A stretch of DNA of 64,000 bases, taken from contig JAGFNW010000006.1 in the NCBI GenBank assembly GCA_017592665.1, positions 186,001 through 250,000 of the forward strand, given 5' to 3'. Positions within the stretch are counted from its first letter, which is position 1. Every line of letters starts with the position of its first letter. This stretch comes from Streptosporangiaceae bacterium NEAU-GS5. Lineage in GTDB: Bacteria > Actinomycetota > Actinomycetes > Streptosporangiales > Streptosporangiaceae. Below the pieces are notes generated by a model. The model worked only from the letters and a program-made list of their open reading frames with translations, was not told the origin of the DNA and did no database searches. The position numbers and the translations under genes are program-made. This document shows positions 16,948-25,497 of this stretch, piece after piece.

Positions 16948-18276
16948 CTCGCCCCTGGCCGTGCGCAGCATGCTGCCGGCCGCGCCGAGCAGCAGGAACA
17001 GCAGGCTGGTCACGCCGGGATAGGACAGCAGGTCGAAGGTGGCCGAGTCGATCAGCGGCACCAGCAGGCAGGCGGCGATGGTCAGGGCCAGGTTGCGCAC
17101 GTTGGGATCGCGGCTGAGCCACCTCACCCGGAGCGCCACCGCGACCCCTGTGGCGATCAGCGCCACGTAGGCGACCACGCCGAGGACGCCGGTCTCCAGC
17201 AGGCCGAGCAGATATTGGTTGTCGAAGACCTGGTGCTTGTACGGATACCAGGTGCCGATGCCGCGACCCCAGATCGGATGCTTGTCGATCTCCAGCATCG
17301 CGAAGTGGTAGTCGTGCGTGCGATACATGATGCTGTCGTCGCTGCCCGCGTTGGCGAACAGGTTGAAGAACGTGCCGAGCAGGCCGGGGGCCATGAGCTT
17401 CACCAGGCCGAGGAAGACCACGAGCGCGCACAGGGTGGCCACCCAGCGCCGCGGCGGCCAGCCGATGAACAGCACGACGCCCATGACCACCAGGGCCACC
17501 ACGGCCGACCGTGACACCGAGAACATCAGCCCGGCCGCGATCAGCGCCGTGCACAGCCACCACCGCAGGTAGCGCTCGCCGCGGCTTCTGGCCTGGAAGG
17601 CGAAGTGCGCGCCGAGCGGAAGGATCATCGCGGTGACCACGCCCAGTTCGATGGGGTGGCCGAGGGTTCCGGCCGCGCGCCGCAGGGCGGCCCTCGACAT
17701 GATCGTCTCGGTGCCCTCGACCGAGGTGTGCCGCAGGCCCGGCAGCACCATGTAGGAGGTCAGGTCGAAGTCGAACAGGTACTGCAGCGAGGCGACAAGC
17801 GAGGCGAACGCGCCGGCGAGGACGACGGCCTTCAGCACCAGGTCGAGCCGGTCGCGGCCGCGGACCCCGTCGACCATCATCAGCACCAGGCCGACGTAGC
17901 CGACATAGAGGACCAGCGAGTGGTCGGCCAGGTTGAGCTCGTCGGAGGGCAGATACGACAGGGCGGCGAAGCCGTAGCACGTCAGCATCACCATGCCCCA
18001 CACGTAGATCGCCGTGCGGATCTCGTTGCGGCCCTTGGCCGCGCCTAGGCTGACGGTGAAGTGCGCGAGCACCCACAGCAGGAACAGGACGAGCGCGATG
18101 ATGTCGGCCACCGACAGCGACATGGGCAGCCCGCGCAGCACGAGGCGGGCCGGGATCATCAGCTGGGCCAGCACGAAGGTGGCCACGAGCGTGGCGCCGT
18201 CGGCGCGCCGCTGCGTGCGGACGATCGCCCCGTCGTATGTCTCGAGATCTGACGGGGCGATCCGGTAGACCGTCAT
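16903..18276 (-). CDS. O-antigen ligase/polymerase-like membrane protein (Wzy type)
   Basis: 457 residues with about ten to twelve hydrophobic helices and a large loop containing WGRGIGTWYPYKHQVFDNQYL, the pattern of the O-antigen ligase (Wzy_C) family. It probably polymerises or ligates lipid-linked repeat units on the outer face of the membrane. The ATG overlaps the upstream Wzz-like stop (ATGA). It forms an operon with the two Wzz-like genes. Convergent 45-bp overlap with the RmlC-like gene. Confidence 0.82.
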   Translation of the reverse strand: MTVYRIAPSDLETYDGAIVRTQRRADGATLVATFVLAQLMIPARLVLRGLPMSLSVADIIALVLFLLWVLAHFTVSLGAAKGRNEIRTAIYVWGMVMLTCYGFAALSYLPSDELNLADHSLVLYVGYVGLVLMMVDGVRGRDRLDLVLKAVVLAGAFASLVASLQYLFDFDLTSYMVLPGLRHTSVEGTETIMSRAALRRAAGTLGHPIELGVVTAMILPLGAHFAFQARSRGERYLRWWLCTALIAAGLMFSVSRSAVVALVVMGVVLFIGWPPRRWVATLCALVVFLGLVKLMAPGLLGTFFNLFANAGSDDSIMYRTHDYHFAMLEIDKHPIWGRGIGTWYPYKHQVFDNQYLLGLLETGVLGVVAYVALIATGVAVALRVRWLSRDPNVRNLALTIAACLLVPLIDSATFDLLSYPGVTSLLFLLLGAAGSMLRTARGELPQEAGLEIRPGAR

Positions 18277-19007
18277 GACGTGAGTCCCGCCGCCGCGCGC
18301 GCGTCCTCTGAGGGGCCGGCGCCGTTCAGGGCGGCGGTGCCGCCCGGCGGATACTTCCTGGCCCGGCGGCGCACGTGCCACGACTCGGCGGCGAACGCGG
18401 ACGCGAGGCTGAGCAGGAAGCCCATGGTCACGGCCACGAACGTGGCGCGCAGGCGGCTGCCCGTCTTCTCTTCGGGAGTCGTGGGGGGCACGATCTCGAA
18501 GGCCGTGATGTACGTGCCGGTGGGCGTGCCCACCCGCGCCTGCTGCTCGGCCAGCTTTGTGTGGGACAGCTGGGTCAGCTTCACCACGACGCTCTTGGCC
18601 TCGGCCGCCGACGGCGCCTCGGAGGAGATGACGATGAACGGCACCGAGATCATCAGCTCGGGGTTGGTGGCGCCGTTGGTGACCTTGAAGGTCGTCCGGC
18701 CTCCCGGCGGCGCGCCCACCTGGGCGGCGATCTCGGCCGTGCTCATGCCCTGGATGAGGATGCTCGCGGTCACGCTCAGCCCGCTATCGAAGTTGACCAG
18801 CGGGTTGGTGAGCGGGTTCGGATACTTGGGGTCGGTCGGCAGGCTGCCACCCGCGGGGGGCATGACCAGCGCGAGGGCCGACGACGCGACGTAGGTCTTG
18901 GGGAACTTCACGTACACCCCGACCGCCCCGGCCATCACGAGGAAGAAGACGGGGAAGGTGACGTACCACCGGCGGAACAGGACGAAGATCGTCCCCCAGA
19001 AGTCCAT
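18273..19007 (-). CDS. Wzz-like polysaccharide co-polymerase
   Basis: 244 residues. Two membrane helices flank an extracytoplasmic domain: RRWYVTFPVFFLVMAGAVGV near residues 12-32 and a second near 190-210. This layout is typical of chain-length regulators (capsular polysaccharide co-polymerases). No C-terminal tyrosine kinase is fused. It is a paralogue of the next upstream gene, and the two may form a hetero-oligomer with the polymerase. Confidence 0.78.
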   Translation of the reverse strand: MDFWGTIFVLFRRWYVTFPVFFLVMAGAVGVYVKFPKTYVASSALALVMPPAGGSLPTDPKYPNPLTNPLVNFDSGLSVTASILIQGMSTAEIAAQVGAPPGGRTTFKVTNGATNPELMISVPFIVISSEAPSAAEAKSVVVKLTQLSHTKLAEQQARVGTPTGTYITAFEIVPPTTPEEKTGSRLRATFVAVTMGFLLSLASAFAAESWHVRRRARKYPPGGTAALNGAGPSEDARAAAGLTS

Positions 19008-19010
19008 GGG

Positions 19011-19928
19011 TCAGTCCTTGTCGTCGCCGCTGGCCGTTTCCGCCGTCTCTCCGAGGAAGATCACCATGGTGCTGTCGTCCTCGGCCTCTCTGCCGCCCTT
19101 GCCGACCGGCTTGGCGTCGCTTTCCTTCGGGTCCTTGCGCCCGTTCTTGGCGGCGAACTCCTGGGTGTCCCAGACGTACGCGCCGCCGACCGGGGTCCCG
19201 TTCACACCAGCCGGCCGGGCCGCCGGGCGGACCACCGGAGGAGCCGTGGTGGCCTGCGGAGGCTTGGGCGAGCTGATGGAAAGCCGCGGCGAGCGCCGCC
19301 GCACCAGCCAGTAGCCGATGCACAGCCCGCCGAACGCGATCAGCAGCGTGACCAGGGCCGCCATCTCGATCTTGGGCGCGTTCTGCACCTCGGGCCGGGA
19401 CGGTGGAACGATGTAAGTCACGGTAAGGAAGGTCGTCGGCGGCGCGCCGAGCGCCTTCTGCCAGTTGATCAACTCCTGGCGGACCCGCTTCTGGGTGTTC
19501 GCCAGAACCGTCGTGACGGTCGCCGCGGAGTTCGAATCGACCTGGATGTAGATGTAAGGACCGCTGATGTCGAGGACGTCGGGGTTGCTGCGGCCGTCAT
19601 CGATCGTGATTTTGGTCGGCCCATTCTCGGGCGCGCCGAGCTGCGTCCAGACGTCCTGGGTGTTCATCGACTGGATGACGATGCTGGCCGCCGTCTTCAG
19701 CGCGTCGTTGAACTGGAGCAGCGGGTTGCCTACCCCCACTGGCTTGGTCGGGTCCTTGGAGACCACGCCGCCGTTGACAGGCGTGGCCAGGACCAGGGAC
19801 GTGTCGGCGCGGTAGTGCGCGGACGCGGTCGTGTAGGCCAGCACTCCCGCCAGGAGCGACAGCGCGAGAAGGGGAAGCCCGACGGTCCATTTCCAGGCGA
19901 GCCCTGCGATGGTCTTCCAGAAACCCAC
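19011..19928 (-). CDS. Wzz-like polysaccharide co-polymerase with cytoplasmic tail
   Basis: 305 residues. N-terminal helix (about residues 12-32), extracytoplasmic domain (to about 180), second helix, then a roughly 100-residue hydrophilic tail ending in STMVIFLGETAETASGDDKD. The first 200 residues are colinear with the downstream paralogue. The tail is Pro- then Lys/Glu-rich and may bind cytoplasmic partners. GTG start with a GGGGGG ribosome site; first gene of the operon. A 16-bp palindrome lies 11 bp upstream. Confidence 0.78.
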   Translation of the reverse strand: MGFWKTIAGLAWKWTVGLPLLALSLLAGVLAYTTASAHYRADTSLVLATPVNGGVVSKDPTKPVGVGNPLLQFNDALKTAASIVIQSMNTQDVWTQLGAPENGPTKITIDDGRSNPDVLDISGPYIYIQVDSNSAATVTTVLANTQKRVRQELINWQKALGAPPTTFLTVTYIVPPSRPEVQNAPKIEMAALVTLLIAFGGLCIGYWLVRRRSPRLSISSPKPPQATTAPPVVRPAARPAGVNGTPVGGAYVWDTQEFAAKNGRKDPKESDAKPVGKGGREAEDDSTMVIFLGETAETASGDDKD

Positions 19929-19938
19929 TTATCCCCCC

Positions 19939-19954
19939 GGTCAAATACTTGACC
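19939..19954. promoter_or_regulatory. 16-bp palindrome before the Wzz/Wzy operon
   Basis: GGTCAA-atac-TTGACC, perfect 6-bp arms, 10 bases upstream of the GTG at 19928. A likely repressor operator for the chain-length/polymerase operon; the regulator is not identified in the window. Confidence 0.5.
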
Positions 19955-20143
19955 TATGGACAGCAGCAGACGCCCGAAACCCTACCTAGAGAGGATCGCT
20001 CCCGACAGGGTCGTCGTTACACCGTTCCCAAACGCTGATCTGAAGCTCCAACTAGTAGAACGCGAGGAGCGTTGCGCCGGGCGTGGCCCGCACGATACAT
20101 CTGTGCGGTTGAGTGGCGGCGGGAGAACACGGGAGAAAAGCGG

Positions 20144-21328
20144 ATGGAGTCCTACGCGGACCGGGCAGGGACCGTTCCAACAGTGGCGTCCGCGCCGCCT
20201 CCGGCGACCCGGCGACGGCTGGTGGGTCTCGACGGCATACGCGGGCTGGCCGCCTTATTCGTGGTTCTGCACCACTGCTGGCTGCTGTCCTACCCGGGGT
20301 TTCCCGACAACAGCGGCCCTGCCTGGGCCGGATTCCTGCTCTACGGCCACTTCGCGGTGGTCGTGTTCATCGTGCTGTCGGGGTTCTCGCTGTCGGTCTC
20401 GCCAGCGCGGCACGACTGGCGCCTCGGCAGTCTGCGCACCTTCGCCTACCGCCGGGCCTGGCGCATCCTGCCGCCGTACTGGACCGCCCTGGTGTTCAGC
20501 CTGATCGTGGCCTGGACCCTCATTCCGCAGCCGGAGCAGGGTTCGCCGACCGCCAAAACGGTGATTTTCTATGGTCTGCTCGTGCAAGACCTGTTCGGCT
20601 CGCCTAGTCCTAACGGGGCCTTCTGGTCGATCGCGGTCGAGGCCCAGCTGTACATCACGCTGCCGCTGATGCTGCTGCTGATCCGCCGCCGCTTCGGCGC
20701 CGTCACCCTGCTCGCCGCGGTGACGGCGATCGTGGCCGCCATCGGGCTGCTGGCGCCGCGCGTCCCCGCCGTCGACCTGTTCATGCGGTTGACCCCCCAG
20801 TTCGCCGTGCTCTTCGCGATCGGCGCGGTGGCGGCCGGCGTGGTGCGCACGCCCGACGCCCCATGGACGCGGTGGCTGCCCTGGGCGGCGCTCGCGGCGA
20901 TCATCCCGGCGCTCACGCTGATCATCGTCAACGGGTCGGCGTGGACCGTCGTCAACTTCTACTGGGTGGACCTGTCGATCGGCCCCGCCGTGGGACTGCT
21001 GCTGGCCGCCATCGCGACCGGCCGGCCCCGCCCGCTGGTGCGGATGCTGGACACCTGGCCGCTGCGCAAGCTCGGCTCGTTCTCCTACAGCCTCTACCTG
21101 ATCCACGCGCCGATCGTGCTGGTGCTGAGCCAACTGGTGCTGGTCCCGCGGGTGTCGGCGGAGCTGCCGCTGTTCCTCAGCACGCTGGCGCTGGCCGTGC
21201 CGGTGAGCGTGCTGGCGGCCTGGCTGTTCGGATCGGTCTTCGAGATCCCCTTCCAGCGGCACCGCAGCTGGAAGGCGCTCAAGCAGGCTTATTCGAAGAG
21301 AGGGGCCGAGCCGGCCCCCCTCTCATGA
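20144..21328 (+). CDS. acyltransferase family 3 membrane protein
   Basis: 394 residues, about ten membrane helices. Family hallmarks: GLDGIRGLAALFVVLHH near residue 27 with the catalytic His, SGFSLSVS, YRRAWRILPPYW and SIAVEAQLYITLPL. Such enzymes O-acetylate or acylate sugars of surface polysaccharides in the membrane. ATG chosen for GGGAGAAAAG upstream. 6-bp convergent overlap region (TCATGA) with the oxygenase gene. Confidence 0.88.
   Translation: MESYADRAGTVPTVASAPPPATRRRLVGLDGIRGLAALFVVLHHCWLLSYPGFPDNSGPAWAGFLLYGHFAVVVFIVLSGFSLSVSPARHDWRLGSLRTFAYRRAWRILPPYWTALVFSLIVAWTLIPQPEQGSPTAKTVIFYGLLVQDLFGSPSPNGAFWSIAVEAQLYITLPLMLLLIRRRFGAVTLLAAVTAIVAAIGLLAPRVPAVDLFMRLTPQFAVLFAIGAVAAGVVRTPDAPWTRWLPWAALAAIIPALTLIIVNGSAWTVVNFYWVDLSIGPAVGLLLAAIATGRPRPLVRMLDTWPLRKLGSFSYSLYLIHAPIVLVLSQLVLVPRVSAELPLFLSTLALAVPVSVLAAWLFGSVFEIPFQRHRSWKALKQAYSKRGAEPAPLS
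21299..21323. terminator. possible bidirectional terminator at a convergent pair
   Basis: AGAGGGG-CC.gagcc.GG-CCCCTCT inverted repeat at the end of the acyltransferase gene, touching the stop of the convergent oxygenase gene. Confidence 0.4.
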
Positions 21329-22219
21329 GGCGTGCGCCAGCTTGGCGATCTCGTACTGCTTGGCCAGTTCGTCGGGCATCGGCTCGAGGTCGGTGCACCG
21401 GCGGAAGTCCCGCAGGGTGGTGCCCCGGCAGAGCGCGTCGACGTTGGGCGCGACCCGGTGGGCCCGCACGTCGTCGATGTTGACCGTACGGAAGTCGATG
21501 CTGAACCGGGTGCGGCCGGAGGTGTTCGGCACGGTCGAGTGCAGGTGGGCGCCGGAGAAAATCATGAACCCGCCCGGCTCGGGCACCACGCGCAGCTGCG
21601 TGTCGAGGTCGATGGACTCCTCCGGCTTCGGCTGTTCGCGCGTGTCGCTGTAGATGTGCTGGGCGGCGGCGGGGCGCTCGACGGCCTGCCAGTTGGCGTA
21701 GTCGTAGCGGGCGCTGCCATTGGCGACCGGCTTGTCGAAGTACTGCGTGTGGAACGCCATGACATTGTCGTAAGTAACAGGATAAATCGGCATCCACCAG
21801 TTGACCTGGTTGAACGGCGCGGAATACCAGCAGTCGCGGTGCGCGTGATAGGCGTAGGAGATGCCCGACGTCAGATAGGAGTCCGACGTCGAGGTCCGCA
21901 GCCGCGGCACGTCGAAGTAGGTCTGCTCGAGCGAGATCCCGATCTCCTGAAGCACCTCGGGCAGCAGCTTCTTGCACTGCGGGTGATGGATGAAGCGCGG
22001 TTTCAGGTCGGCGAGCAGCGCCGCGAAGTCCTCCACCGGCATTTCGAACTGGGCGAGCTCGGGGTCCATCCCACCGAACGCGTCCTCGATCATTTCGCGG
22101 GCGAAGCCGATCAGTTCGGCCGACGCGGCATTGGCGGAGTAGACGAAAATCTCGCCCTGGAATATGAGCTCGCGCCGTCTATCGTCGTCAACCGCGCTGT
22201 TGGAAAAAAGCGTGGTCAT
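21323..22219 (-). CDS. phytanoyl-CoA-dioxygenase-like Fe(II) oxygenase, paralogue 1
   Basis: 298 residues. Iron site: H.D in YHAHRDCWYS near residue 128 and the distal His in FSGAHLHSTVPN near 228, with Arg in SGRTRFSIDFRT for a 2-oxoacid. The second paralogue at 37984-38880 has the same length and is highly similar along its length (SAELIGFARE, FAALLADLKPRFIHH, YFDVPRLRTSTS). Probably hydroxylates a sugar or lipid in the pathway (inference). Leftward, 71 bp after the methyltransferase gene. Confidence 0.8.
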   Translation of the reverse strand: MTTLFSNSAVDDDRRRELIFQGEIFVYSANAASAELIGFAREMIEDAFGGMDPELAQFEMPVEDFAALLADLKPRFIHHPQCKKLLPEVLQEIGISLEQTYFDVPRLRTSTSDSYLTSGISYAYHAHRDCWYSAPFNQVNWWMPIYPVTYDNVMAFHTQYFDKPVANGSARYDYANWQAVERPAAAQHIYSDTREQPKPEESIDLDTQLRVVPEPGGFMIFSGAHLHSTVPNTSGRTRFSIDFRTVNIDDVRAHRVAPNVDALCRGTTLRDFRRCTDLEPMPDELAKQYEIAKLAHAS

Positions 22220-22249
22220 GTTGGTTGTAGCCCTTCTCTTGCCCCGTTC

Positions 22250-22260
22250 GCACCTGGTGC
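22250..22260. promoter_or_regulatory. 11-bp palindrome before oxygenase 1
   Basis: GCACC-t-GGTGC in the 71-bp gap upstream of the oxygenase start. Another inverted repeat, GTTCC-ggtc-GGAAC, is at 22276-22289 next to the methyltransferase stop and could be a weak terminator or operator. Confidence 0.35.
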
Positions 22261-22290
22261 AACTCGATTTCGCCGGTTCCGGTCGGAACG

Positions 22291-23115
22291 TTACAGCGGC
22301 AGTTGGGTCTGCGTGTCCTCGCGTCCTACGTACGTTCCGTAGTCGGGGTGGTCGAAGCGGTGAAGGGCGAAGATGTTGTCGTTCCAGGGGGCCGGGACGA
22401 CGCGTTTGTGGCGCAGTCCGTTGATGGCCGAGAGTTTCGCCGTACGGCTGGCCTCGTTGAACTCGCGGATGGCCGCCAGCTCCCCCACGTACTCGTTGTG
22501 GATGATCTGGTCGTCGTCACCGACCGTGTCGTCCAGATAACAGAAAACGCGCGGGAGGAAATACTTGTGGTCGCCCGCGAATATGGCCAGGGCGGCCGCG
22601 GTGGACGAATAGAAGTCCACGTCGATCGAGACGAATCCAATGGGCGCCGGCTGCTCGCCGTCGAGGAACTGCGTCGCGGTGTCCGACAGGTTGCCGAGAA
22701 TGAGATGCGCGTCGGGCAGCTTCCGCTGCAGCGCGGCGACGTCCATGACGAAGTCGCCCTCACGCCAGATGTAGGGCAGGTCGCGGAAGTCGGTGGGCTT
22801 GGGCAGCCCCTGGCCCGTGTCGAAGCCGTAGACGTCGATCTGCACGCCGGTGGCCTTGGTGGCGAGCGCGGCCTGCCGGCTCATCTCCACCAGCCCGGCG
22901 CCGCCGGCGACGCCGAACTCCACGACGCTGATCCGGCCGACGCGAAGGCGCCTGGCCAGCTCGGCCGCCTGCTGCACGCCATAGGCGTAGTGCGGCCGCG
23001 GATAGAGGTCGAGCGCGCATCTCGTCTCGTACGAGCCGAACGGCAGCCGCTTCATGACGGCGAGGATGATCCGGCCAGGTTGCATGAGCAGCCGGATGAC
23101 ACGGGTGAGGAACAT
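22291..23115 (-). CDS. class I SAM-dependent methyltransferase (TylF/MycF-like)
   Basis: 274 residues. SAM motif VVEFGVAGGAGLVEMSR near residue 65, then VYGFDTGQGLP, IGFVSIDVDFYSSTAAA and CYLDDTVGDDD. The acidic DVDFY and DD pattern resembles metal-dependent macrocin-type sugar O-methyltransferases. ATG with GAAGGGAAAC upstream, 12 bases after the GT2 stop, so probably part of the long leftward operon. Confidence 0.72.
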   Translation of the reverse strand: MFLTRVIRLLMQPGRIILAVMKRLPFGSYETRCALDLYPRPHYAYGVQQAAELARRLRVGRISVVEFGVAGGAGLVEMSRQAALATKATGVQIDVYGFDTGQGLPKPTDFRDLPYIWREGDFVMDVAALQRKLPDAHLILGNLSDTATQFLDGEQPAPIGFVSIDVDFYSSTAAALAIFAGDHKYFLPRVFCYLDDTVGDDDQIIHNEYVGELAAIREFNEASRTAKLSAINGLRHKRVVPAPWNDNIFALHRFDHPDYGTYVGREDTQTQLPL

Positions 23116-23127
23116 CCCGTTTCCCTT

Positions 23128-24006
23128 CTATTTGGCACGGCCGACGGCCAGCTTGACGAGCTTGCGACTGCGGTGCGCCAGCATCTGCTGCTGCCGCCGT
23201 CCATAAATCCGCAGCAGCAGCGCGCGGGCGCGCCGGCGCTGCTCCGGAGTGAGATCCACGGTGCGCAGCGCCCCGTACATGGCGCGGAACTGCAGCGTGG
23301 TGGCGAAGTGCGCGGTCCAGGCGGGCACGCCGAGCGTGCGCGCGATCCCGGTGAGCCGCCGCTCGCGCAGATTGCGGTGCGCGAGGATCTTGGGCACGTG
23401 CCCCCAGGGCCCCGCGAGCGCGAGCATCGTCGCGTACACCTCGTCCTCGCGGATCATGACGGGCCGCGGGATCTCGATGATCGCGGCGCGGCGCATGAGG
23501 CCGTACAGCGGATCGAGGCCGTGGTGCTCGGTGGTGACGGTCTCCCACAGCTCGGTGAGCCGGTCGACCGGGTCGTCGGACAGCATGCCGGTGCCCGCGT
23601 AGCTCGGCTGGTGCACCGACCCGTCCTGGGCCGTATAGGAGGTCTCGGCGGTGACGATGATGAGCCGGTCGTCGTGCCGATACGGTTCGAGCGCCTGGGA
23701 CACGCAGTCGGGCTCGAGCAGGTCGTCGTCGCCGGTCCAGCGGAAGAACTCGCCCCGCGACCGCTTCAGCACCTCGACGAAGTTGCCCACCACGCCGACG
23801 TTGCGCGGCTGGCGGTGATAGACCACCCGGCCGTCCTGGCGGGCCAGCTCCCGGCAGACCTCTTCGGTGTCGTCCGTCGAGGCGTTGTCGGAGATCACCA
23901 GCTCCAGATTCGGGTGGTCCTGGCCCAGGATCGACCGTACGGCCTCGGCCATGCGACCGGCGCCGTTGCGCACGGGAAGCCCGATGGACACCAAGACGTC
24001 TTTCAT
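23128..24006 (-). CDS. family 2 glycosyltransferase
   Basis: 292 residues. N-terminal GT-A domain with VSIGLPVRNGAGRM, ISDNASTDDTEEVC and the DxD-like TGDDDLLEPDC. The C-terminal third is basic. Adds a sugar to a lipid-linked intermediate at the inner membrane face. The ATG overlaps the flippase stop (ATGA). Confidence 0.88.
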   Translation of the reverse strand: MKDVLVSIGLPVRNGAGRMAEAVRSILGQDHPNLELVISDNASTDDTEEVCRELARQDGRVVYHRQPRNVGVVGNFVEVLKRSRGEFFRWTGDDDLLEPDCVSQALEPYRHDDRLIIVTAETSYTAQDGSVHQPSYAGTGMLSDDPVDRLTELWETVTTEHHGLDPLYGLMRRAAIIEIPRPVMIREDEVYATMLALAGPWGHVPKILAHRNLRERRLTGIARTLGVPAWTAHFATTLQFRAMYGALRTVDLTPEQRRRARALLLRIYGRRQQQMLAHRSRKLVKLAVGRAK

Positions 24007-25490
24007 GCCGCCACTTTCATCAGCCGCTTGAATTGAGGGAGGACGACCGCCGCGTACACCAGGAACCCGGCGCCGCCCGCGACCACCAGCTGGACCAGGA
24101 AGTGCGCGTCGTCGAGCACGTATGCCAGGACCATCATCACGGCGCACATGATCAGAGTGCCGATGAGCGGGCGGACCAGGTGCGGGAGGATGGGGGCGAG
24201 CCTGACCCCGGCGCGCTGGACCGCCCACATCGCCAGCGGCAGCGCCACGAGCAGCGCGGTCAGGGCCTGGCCCGCGGCCGCGCCGCGGATGCCGTACATG
24301 TGGGTGAGCACGATCACGGTCGGCACCATGGCGGCGCCGTAGCCGAGGTTCATCCAGACGGTGGCGCGGGTCGCGCCCTGCGAGTTGAGGATGTCGAGGG
24401 CGAGCGCCGTCAGCATGCGCGCCACCATCAGCACCGCGAGGAAGCGCAACACGCCCGCCGACTGGCCCCATTTCTCGCCGTAGAGCAGCCCTATCAGGGG
24501 ATGGGCCAGCACGCCCATCACCGCCGCGACCGGCAGGATCGCTCCAATGAGGATCGGCACCGACCGTTGCACGCCGCGCGTCAGCGACTCGGTGTCGCGT
24601 TCGGCGAGCCGGGAGAACCCGGCGATCGACACCGTGCGGATGGCCGTGCCGATCAGCCCGGGCACCCAGCTCGACACGTTGAAGGCCAGCAGGTAGAAGC
24701 CCGTCCAAACCGGGCCCATGATGCCGCCGACGATGACGTTGCCGATATAGAGGAGCGCCGTCTCGAGCGCGATCCCGGCCGCGGACGGGATGCCGAACTT
24801 CAGCAGTTGCCGGGCGATCGCCGGCTTCCAGCCCAGCCGGAACGGCATGTGCGTGAACCACAGCGTGACGATGCCGGTGACCACGGCGCGGGCCACCTGC
24901 CCCCAGGCGAAGCTGTAGGCGCCGAAGCCCTCGACCGCGAGGATGATCGCTACCGGCATGTTGGCCGCGAACCCGATGAGGATGGCGATCGAGGCCTTCG
25001 ACTGCTGGAAGGTGCGCAGCAGGGTGGCGCTGCGCACCGCCGTGACCGCCTCGACCAGGATGATCGAGGTGAGCAGCCGGACCACCGGCGTGGCCGCGTC
25101 CGTGCCCGCGCTGTGCGCGTACCACGGCGCGATCAGGTAGAACCCCGCGTAGAGCGTGAGCGCCGAGATGAAGGTGATCGTGGTGGCGGTCGGCGCGATC
25201 TCCTCGAGCTTGCCGCGCCACTGCATGACCGCGGCCATCACGCCGATATCCTTGAGCACCATCACGAGCTGCGTGGCCGAGAACGCGACGGCGAAGATGC
25301 CGAAGTCGCCGGGCATGAGGATGCGGGCCAGGATCAGGCTCATGATGAAGGACCCGGCCCGGAACGCGATGTTCCCGGCCAGGCTCCAGCTCAGCCCACG
25401 GCCCACCTTGCGGCCGATGTCCTGAAGGTGCTCCGGGTCCCCCTCGGGGTCCCCGGTCGTGTCATCGACTGTGCCCGGCAGCTCCGACAT
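24003..25490 (-). CDS. lipid-linked oligosaccharide flippase (Wzx/PST family)
   Basis: 495 residues, about 12-14 membrane helices. The N-terminal GRGLSWSLAGNIAFRAGSFI and LARILMPGDFGIFAVAF segments are typical of polysaccharide transporters of the MOP superfamily. It moves undecaprenyl-linked repeat units across the membrane. It starts 7 bases after the Cys-rich protein gene and overlaps the GT2 gene. Confidence 0.88.
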   Translation of the reverse strand: MSELPGTVDDTTGDPEGDPEHLQDIGRKVGRGLSWSLAGNIAFRAGSFIMSLILARILMPGDFGIFAVAFSATQLVMVLKDIGVMAAVMQWRGKLEEIAPTATTITFISALTLYAGFYLIAPWYAHSAGTDAATPVVRLLTSIILVEAVTAVRSATLLRTFQQSKASIAILIGFAANMPVAIILAVEGFGAYSFAWGQVARAVVTGIVTLWFTHMPFRLGWKPAIARQLLKFGIPSAAGIALETALLYIGNVIVGGIMGPVWTGFYLLAFNVSSWVPGLIGTAIRTVSIAGFSRLAERDTESLTRGVQRSVPILIGAILPVAAVMGVLAHPLIGLLYGEKWGQSAGVLRFLAVLMVARMLTALALDILNSQGATRATVWMNLGYGAAMVPTVIVLTHMYGIRGAAAGQALTALLVALPLAMWAVQRAGVRLAPILPHLVRPLIGTLIMCAVMMVLAYVLDDAHFLVQLVVAGGAGFLVYAAVVLPQFKRLMKVAA

Positions 25491-25497
25491 TCGGTGA

